Positions 60,639 to 64,000 of a stretch of DNA of 64,000 bases are shown here, in pieces (the stretch's first letter is position 1; each line of letters starts with the position of its first letter). Source of the DNA: Desulfovibrio sp. JC010 (GTDB taxonomy: Bacteria; Desulfobacterota; Desulfovibrionia; Desulfovibrionales; Desulfovibrionaceae); the NCBI RefSeq assembly GCF_010470675.1, contig NZ_VOIQ01000010.1, positions 1-64,000 of the forward strand, given 5' to 3'. The notes beneath the pieces are model-generated. The model saw nothing but the letters and a program-made list of their open reading frames with translations. It searched no databases and was not told the origin of the DNA. Made by a program: the position numbers and the translations under genes.

Positions 60639-60655
60639 TTGGCATACGGATTGCC
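60639..60655 (+). promoter_or_regulatory. Sigma-54 (-24/-12) promoter of ald
   Basis: TTGGCATACGGATTGCC matches TTGGCA-N6-TTGC with the invariant GG and GC at the required spacing. Transcription should start near 60666, leaving an ~87-base leader before ald. Confidence 0.75.
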
Positions 60656-60752
60656 ATAGGGAAAACCAACCAAGAGTTCAGACTCTTTTTTTAAAAACGC
60701 CAGCCCTGTTGTGATTGCAGGGCACAAACAAAACAAATCAGGAGAAGTGGAA

Positions 60753-61874
60753 ATGAGAGTTGGTATCTTGAAAGAAATCAAGGCAGAAGAGAACAGAGTA
60801 TCCATGACACCCTCCGGTGTTGAAGTCATGATCGCAAACGGTCACGAGCTGTGGGTTGAAAAAACCGCAGGTGTGGGCAGCGGTTTCTCCGATGAAGACT
60901 ACATTGCAGCCGGTGCCAAAATCATCGACACTCCCGCTGAAATTTATGCGGAATGCGAAATGGTCATGCATGTTAAAGAACCTCAGGCTTCTGAGTACGA
61001 CATGGTTCGTGAAGGCCAGATCGTTTTCACCTATTTCCACTTTGCTCCTGACGAGCCCCTGACCCGCGCATTCGTCAAAAACAAATCCATTGCCATCGCT
61101 TACGAAACCGTTGAAGGCGGCAAAGGCGACCTGCCCCTGCTGACTCCCATGTCTGAAGTTGCAGGACGTATGTCCGTTCAGGAAGGTGCCAAATACCTCG
61201 AACGCTACTACGGTGGACGCGGCATGCTCATGGGCGGCGTTACCGGTGTTACTCCCGCAAACGTCGTTGTTATCGGCGGCGGTGTTGTAGGTACCAACGC
61301 AGCACAGATGGCCTGCGGTCTGGGTGCCAAAGTAACCATTCTCGACATGAACCTCGAAAGACTGCGTTACCTCTCTGAAATCATGCCCAAGAACTGCTTC
61401 CCCATGATGAGCAGCCCCGCACTTCTCCGTGAACTGGTTCAGGAAGCTGATGTTGTTATCGGCGCAGTTCTGGTTGCCGGTGCAAAAGCTCCCAAGCTGG
61501 TTACCCGCGAAATGCTCAAAACCATGAAAGACGGCTCCGTAATCGTCGACGTTGCCATCGACCAGGGCGGTTGCTTTGAAACTTCCAAGCCCACCACCCA
61601 CGGTGATCCCGTCTACGATGTTGAAGGCGTTATCCACTACTGCGTTGCCAACATGCCCGGTGCAGTGCCCATGACTTCCACCATGGCCCTGACCAACGCC
61701 ACCCTGCCCTACGCTCTCCAGATCGCCAACAAAGGCTGGAAACAGGCAGCTCAGGACAGCAATGCCATCAAGACCGGTCTGAACATGGTCGGCGGCAAAG
61801 TTACCTACAAGGGCGTTGCCGAGGCATTCGACCTCGAATTCACCCCGGTTGAATCCGTTCTTTACGACAACTAG
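60753..61874 (+). CDS. ald: Alanine dehydrogenase
   Basis: A 373-residue NAD-dependent enzyme that converts L-alanine to pyruvate, ammonia and NADH. The start MRVGILKEIKAEENRVSMTPSGVEVMIANGH is highly conserved. The catalytic lysine is in VMHVKEPQASEYD (K75), the catalytic histidine is in YFHFAPD (H96), and the nucleotide motif is VVVIGGGVVGTNAAQMA. D in VDVAIDQGG matches the second catalytic residue. Length is normal. AGGAGAAG precedes the ATG; a longer reading from 60711 lacks a site. In a sulfate reducer this feeds pyruvate oxidation and releases ammonium for the glutamate synthase. Sigma-54 promoter upstream; terminator at 61957. Confidence 0.97.
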   Translation: MRVGILKEIKAEENRVSMTPSGVEVMIANGHELWVEKTAGVGSGFSDEDYIAAGAKIIDTPAEIYAECEMVMHVKEPQASEYDMVREGQIVFTYFHFAPDEPLTRAFVKNKSIAIAYETVEGGKGDLPLLTPMSEVAGRMSVQEGAKYLERYYGGRGMLMGGVTGVTPANVVVIGGGVVGTNAAQMACGLGAKVTILDMNLERLRYLSEIMPKNCFPMMSSPALLRELVQEADVVIGAVLVAGAKAPKLVTREMLKTMKDGSVIVDVAIDQGGCFETSKPTTHGDPVYDVEGVIHYCVANMPGAVPMTSTMALTNATLPYALQIANKGWKQAAQDSNAIKTGLNMVGGKVTYKGVAEAFDLEFTPVESVLYDN

Positions 61875-61886
61875 AAAACGAAAAAT

Positions 61887-61904
61887 CTGCTGACAATTCA
61901 GATT
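61887..61904 (+). repeat. 18-base exact repeat, copy 2
   Basis: CTGCTGACAATTCAGATT, identical to 24528-24545, lies 13 bases after the ald stop codon. Confidence 0.5.
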
Positions 61905-61956
61905 ATCAAGTCAAATCAGGAAGACTGCCCAGAAATGAATTAGAAATAATCACAAT

Positions 61957-62005
61957 AAGCACTGAAGCATTGCGCAAGTCCCTCTGCGCAGGCTTCAGTG
62001 CTTTC
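61957..62005 (+). terminator. Terminator of ald
   Basis: AAGCACTGAAGC (61957-61968) pairs with GCTTCAGTGCTT (61992-62003), with an inner TGCGCA/TGCGCA stem. Partial read-through to the symporter is possible. Confidence 0.7.
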
Positions 62006-62115
62006 CTGAAACCCCACAGGAAAGAGAACCGGTCTGCTCACCGGAGATCTTTACGCCACAGCTGGAGTTTTTCTCGGCAGTCTGGGAGTAACCTGTAAAC
62101 TTACAAGGGGATGAT

Positions 62116-63501
62116 ATGGAATTCTTGACCTTACTGGACGGAATAGTTGGTAAAATCGGCGCATTTGCATGGGGACCGCCCATGCTTGTCCTGCTCGTCG
62201 GAACCGGAATCTGGCTTACTTTTTCTCTACGCGGACTGCAATTCAGAAAACTGTGGTACGCCCTCTACCTCGCTCTTATTAAACGCAAAGAAGATACTGA
62301 CGAACCCGGTGATATCACTCACTTTCAGGCCCTGATGACCGCCCTTTCCGCAACAGTGGGTACCGGTAACATCGCAGGTGTGGCAACCGCCATCGCTGTC
62401 GGTGGTCCCGGCGCACTGTTCTGGATGTGGATGACAGGCCTCGTAGGCATGGCCACCAAGTACGCGGAAGCAGTACTGGCCGTTAAATACCGCGTTGTGG
62501 ACGAAAACGGCGAAATGAGCGGTGGTCCCATGTACTACATTTCCAAGGGCCTCAACATGCCCTGGCTGGGTACCCTCTTCGCCATCTTCGCATCCATCGC
62601 CGCTTTCGGTATCGGTAACATGGTTCAGTCCAACTCCGTTGCCGATGCAGTTGAAGCCACTTACGGCGTTTCCCCCTACATCACTGGTGCACTGCTGACT
62701 ATCCTGACCGCTGCCGTTATCCTCGGCGGTATCAAAAAGATCGGTAAAGTTACCGGACTGCTCGTGCCTGTCATGATCGTTTTCTACATGGTCGGCGCAT
62801 CCTACATCATTCTGATCAACATCGCTGAAGTTCCCGCAGCCCTCGCTTTCATCGTAGAGCAGGCATTCAACCCCACCGCAGCAGTCGGCGGATTTGCCGG
62901 ATCAACCATCATGCTCGCAGTACGCATGGGTGTTGCCCGCGGCGTATTCTCCAACGAATCCGGTCTCGGTAGTGCTCCTATCGCAGCAGCAGCAGCACAG
63001 ACCAAAGAACCTGTAACTCAGGCTCTGGTCTCCATGACCCAGACCTTCATCGATACCATCATCGTCTGTACCATGACCGGTCTCGTACTGATCCTTACCG
63101 GTACCTGGTCCAGCGGTGCCACAGGTGCTGAGCTGACCACCATCGGTTTCGGCGCAGGTTTCAGCGGCGGTGAACATATCGTTACCATCGGCCTGATTCT
63201 TTTCGCCTACTCCACCATCCTCGGCTGGTGCTACTACGGTGAAAAATCCATAGAATACCTGTTCGGTGTAAAAGCAGTACTGCCCTACCGTCTTGTATTC
63301 ATCTGCTTCGTAGGTGTAGGTGCCATCGCCAAGCTCAGCTTCGTATGGAACCTTTCCGACACCTTCAACGGTCTCATGGCTATCCCCAACCTTGTCGGCC
63401 TCCTGCTGCTGACTCCGGTTGTTGTGACTGAAACCAAGAAGTACTTTGCAAAGCAGGGTTCCACAGCAAAAACCTCCGCTGCTACTGAAACTGAAAAGTA
63501 G
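62116..63501 (+). CDS. Sodium:alanine symporter (AGCS family)
   Basis: A 461-residue inner-membrane transporter with about eleven helices. AGCS signatures are [74 protein letters not shown]-like [24 protein letters not shown], and VGANAKLSF-like [31 protein letters not shown]. It takes up alanine (or glycine) with Na+. It sits between ald and alr, so the set covers uptake, racemisation and oxidation. AAGGGG lies eight bases before the ATG. No separate promoter was identified. Confidence 0.95.
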   Translation: MEFLTLLDGIVGKIGAFAWGPPMLVLLVGTGIWLTFSLRGLQFRKLWYALYLALIKRKEDTDEPGDITHFQALMTALSATVGTGNIAGVATAIAVGGPGALFWMWMTGLVGMATKYAEAVLAVKYRVVDENGEMSGGPMYYISKGLNMPWLGTLFAIFASIAAFGIGNMVQSNSVADAVEATYGVSPYITGALLTILTAAVILGGIKKIGKVTGLLVPVMIVFYMVGASYIILINIAEVPAALAFIVEQAFNPTAAVGGFAGSTIMLAVRMGVARGVFSNESGLGSAPIAAAAAQTKEPVTQALVSMTQTFIDTIIVCTMTGLVLILTGTWSSGATGAELTTIGFGAGFSGGEHIVTIGLILFAYSTILGWCYYGEKSIEYLFGVKAVLPYRLVFICFVGVGAIAKLSFVWNLSDTFNGLMAIPNLVGLLLLTPVVVTETKKYFAKQGSTAKTSAATETEK

Positions 63502-63537
63502 TTTCGTAGAAGCAAAAAGACATACGGCCTCACATGT

Positions 63538-63571
63538 CCCCCTTCCGGGAGTACCACCGCCCGGAAGGGGG
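63538..63571 (+). terminator. Strong hairpin between symporter and alr
   Basis: CCCCCTTCCGGG (63538-63549) pairs perfectly with CCCGGAAGGGGG (63560-63571). No T-run follows, so it may be an attenuator or processing site more than a full terminator. Confidence 0.55.
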
Positions 63572-63645
63572 GCTGAAATAAGCCTCTTAAATTCCACGTA
63601 CCAGTCTGCACTGATTACAGACACACAGGAGCCGCGAGGTAAGTT

Positions 63646-64000
63646 ATGAATAATCCGGCCAGCTTTGCCCCGGTCTGGGCTGAAATTGACCTGCAAGCCA
63701 TTAAACACAATTTTTCGGAAGTACAGCGTCTGGTAAAAAAGCAGTCAAAAATCATGGCTGTGGTCAAGGCGGATGCGTACGGACACGGGCTGCCTGAAGT
63801 AGCCAAGAATTTAAGCAGTGCCGGAGCGGATTATTTCGGTGTGGCACGGCTGGACGAAGCAATCACCCTGCGCAGTCAGGGGATTGATAAACCTATTCTG
63901 GTCCTCGGGTATACTCCCCCGGAAGCTGCTGCACAATTGCAGAAACACGACATCATCCAGACCGTTTTCTCTACGGATTACGGATTGCGGCTCAATGAGC
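63646..64000 (+). CDS. alr: Alanine racemase, N-terminal part (cut by window edge)
   Basis: 118 residues in frame to the window end. The PLP lysine is K41 in IMAVVKADAYGHG, and the following NLSSAGADYFGVARLDEAITLRSQGIDKPILVLGY is the alanine racemase barrel. It interconverts L- and D-alanine, supplying D-alanine for peptidoglycan and, beside ald and the symporter, allowing D-alanine to be used as a substrate. GCGAGG precedes the ATG. The C-terminal domain with the catalytic tyrosine lies beyond the window. Confidence 0.95.
   Translation, partial: MNNPASFAPVWAEIDLQAIKHNFSEVQRLVKKQSKIMAVVKADAYGHGLPEVAKNLSSAGADYFGVARLDEAITLRSQGIDKPILVLGYTPPEAAAQLQKHDIIQTVFSTDYGLRLNE

Larger units (their letters stand above)
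60272..60752. other. ~480-base region holding terminator and ald promoter
   Basis: It begins with the activator's terminator and ends with the sigma-54 promoter and ald leader. The AT-rich middle (60340-60630) probably carries activator sites, but I see no clear TGTAAA-N6-TTTACA palindrome. No gene is supported. Confidence 0.5.

Noticed and set aside
62095-62106. TyrR-box-like TGTAAACTTACA before the alanine symporter
   Set aside because: The symmetry is imperfect, it is too short, and it overlaps the ribosome-binding region. Not enough to call an activator site.

Overview
The window reads as chromosomal DNA of a marine sulfate-reducing deltaproteobacterium of the Desulfovibrio/Maridesulfovibrio type. 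This is inferred from gene content: a three-gene glutamate synthase with ferredoxin domains, an alanine dehydrogenase/alanine symporter/alanine racemase run, cysteine-rich PAS kinases, and many long hybrid kinases and c-di-GMP proteins. Base composition is moderate. No rRNA, CRISPR array, integrase or plasmid origin is visible.

Layout. 1-2.5 kb: the 5' end of an IS1182-type transposase, a secreted orphan, a divergent HxlR regulator/VOC protein pair and a DUF2087 protein. 2.5-7.5 kb: a heavy-metal P-type ATPase, a methyltransferase, and a cysteine-cluster PAS kinase followed by a SpoIIAA-like protein. 7.6-15.4 kb: an accessory island built on tRNA-Asp. A tRNA-Val/tRNA-Asp operon is followed by an AAA15 ATPase + TOPRIM (OLD/PARIS-like) pair that ends in a decayed copy of the tRNA-Asp 3' end and terminator. 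After a hybrid kinase, an MBL hydrolase and an acyltransferase comes a second tRNA-Asp copy, followed by a HEPN/MNT toxin-antitoxin pair. 15.5-26 kb: chemoreceptor, aldo/keto reductase, Atl-like protein, AraC/EamA pair, a BMP-family binding protein with its hybrid kinase, an OB-fold protein and a pseudouridine synthase. 26.4-31.6 kb: glutamate synthase operon. 32.4-39 kb: TetR regulator plus methyltransferase with a tandem palindromic operator, HD-GYP, GreA, a META lipoprotein and a second cysteine-cluster kinase. 39-48 kb: RND pump, ComFB-like protein, REC-GGDEF, an ArsR/permease/zinc-protein cluster and QueF diverging from YhhQ. 49-58.4 kb: a LuxP-like AI-2 receptor with its own kinase, converging on an operon of a 1516-residue hybrid kinase and a REC-GGDEF protein. 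58.6-64 kb: an ACT-domain sigma-54 activator, a sigma-54 promoter, ald, an alanine symporter and the start of alr.

How the parts work together. The right end forms an alanine-use module: uptake, racemisation and oxidative deamination to pyruvate, with a TyrR-like activator directly upstream. The glutamate synthase handles ammonium assimilation. Sensing dominates the rest. Periplasmic binding proteins are tied to kinases in three ways: BMP protein + hybrid kinase, LuxP + LuxQ-like kinase, and an SBP domain fused into one giant kinase. Several outputs converge on c-di-GMP.

Most notable: (i) the LuxP/LuxQ-like pair, whose LuxP keeps all AI-2 contact residues and whose ribosome-binding site lies in a perfect 17-bp inverted repeat; (ii) the tRNA-Asp-bounded AAA/TOPRIM cassette; (iii) a methyltransferase with an in-frame TGA at a conserved Trp and a tandem palindromic operator; (iv) a hairpin before each tRNA-Asp copy that shows a compensatory base change.
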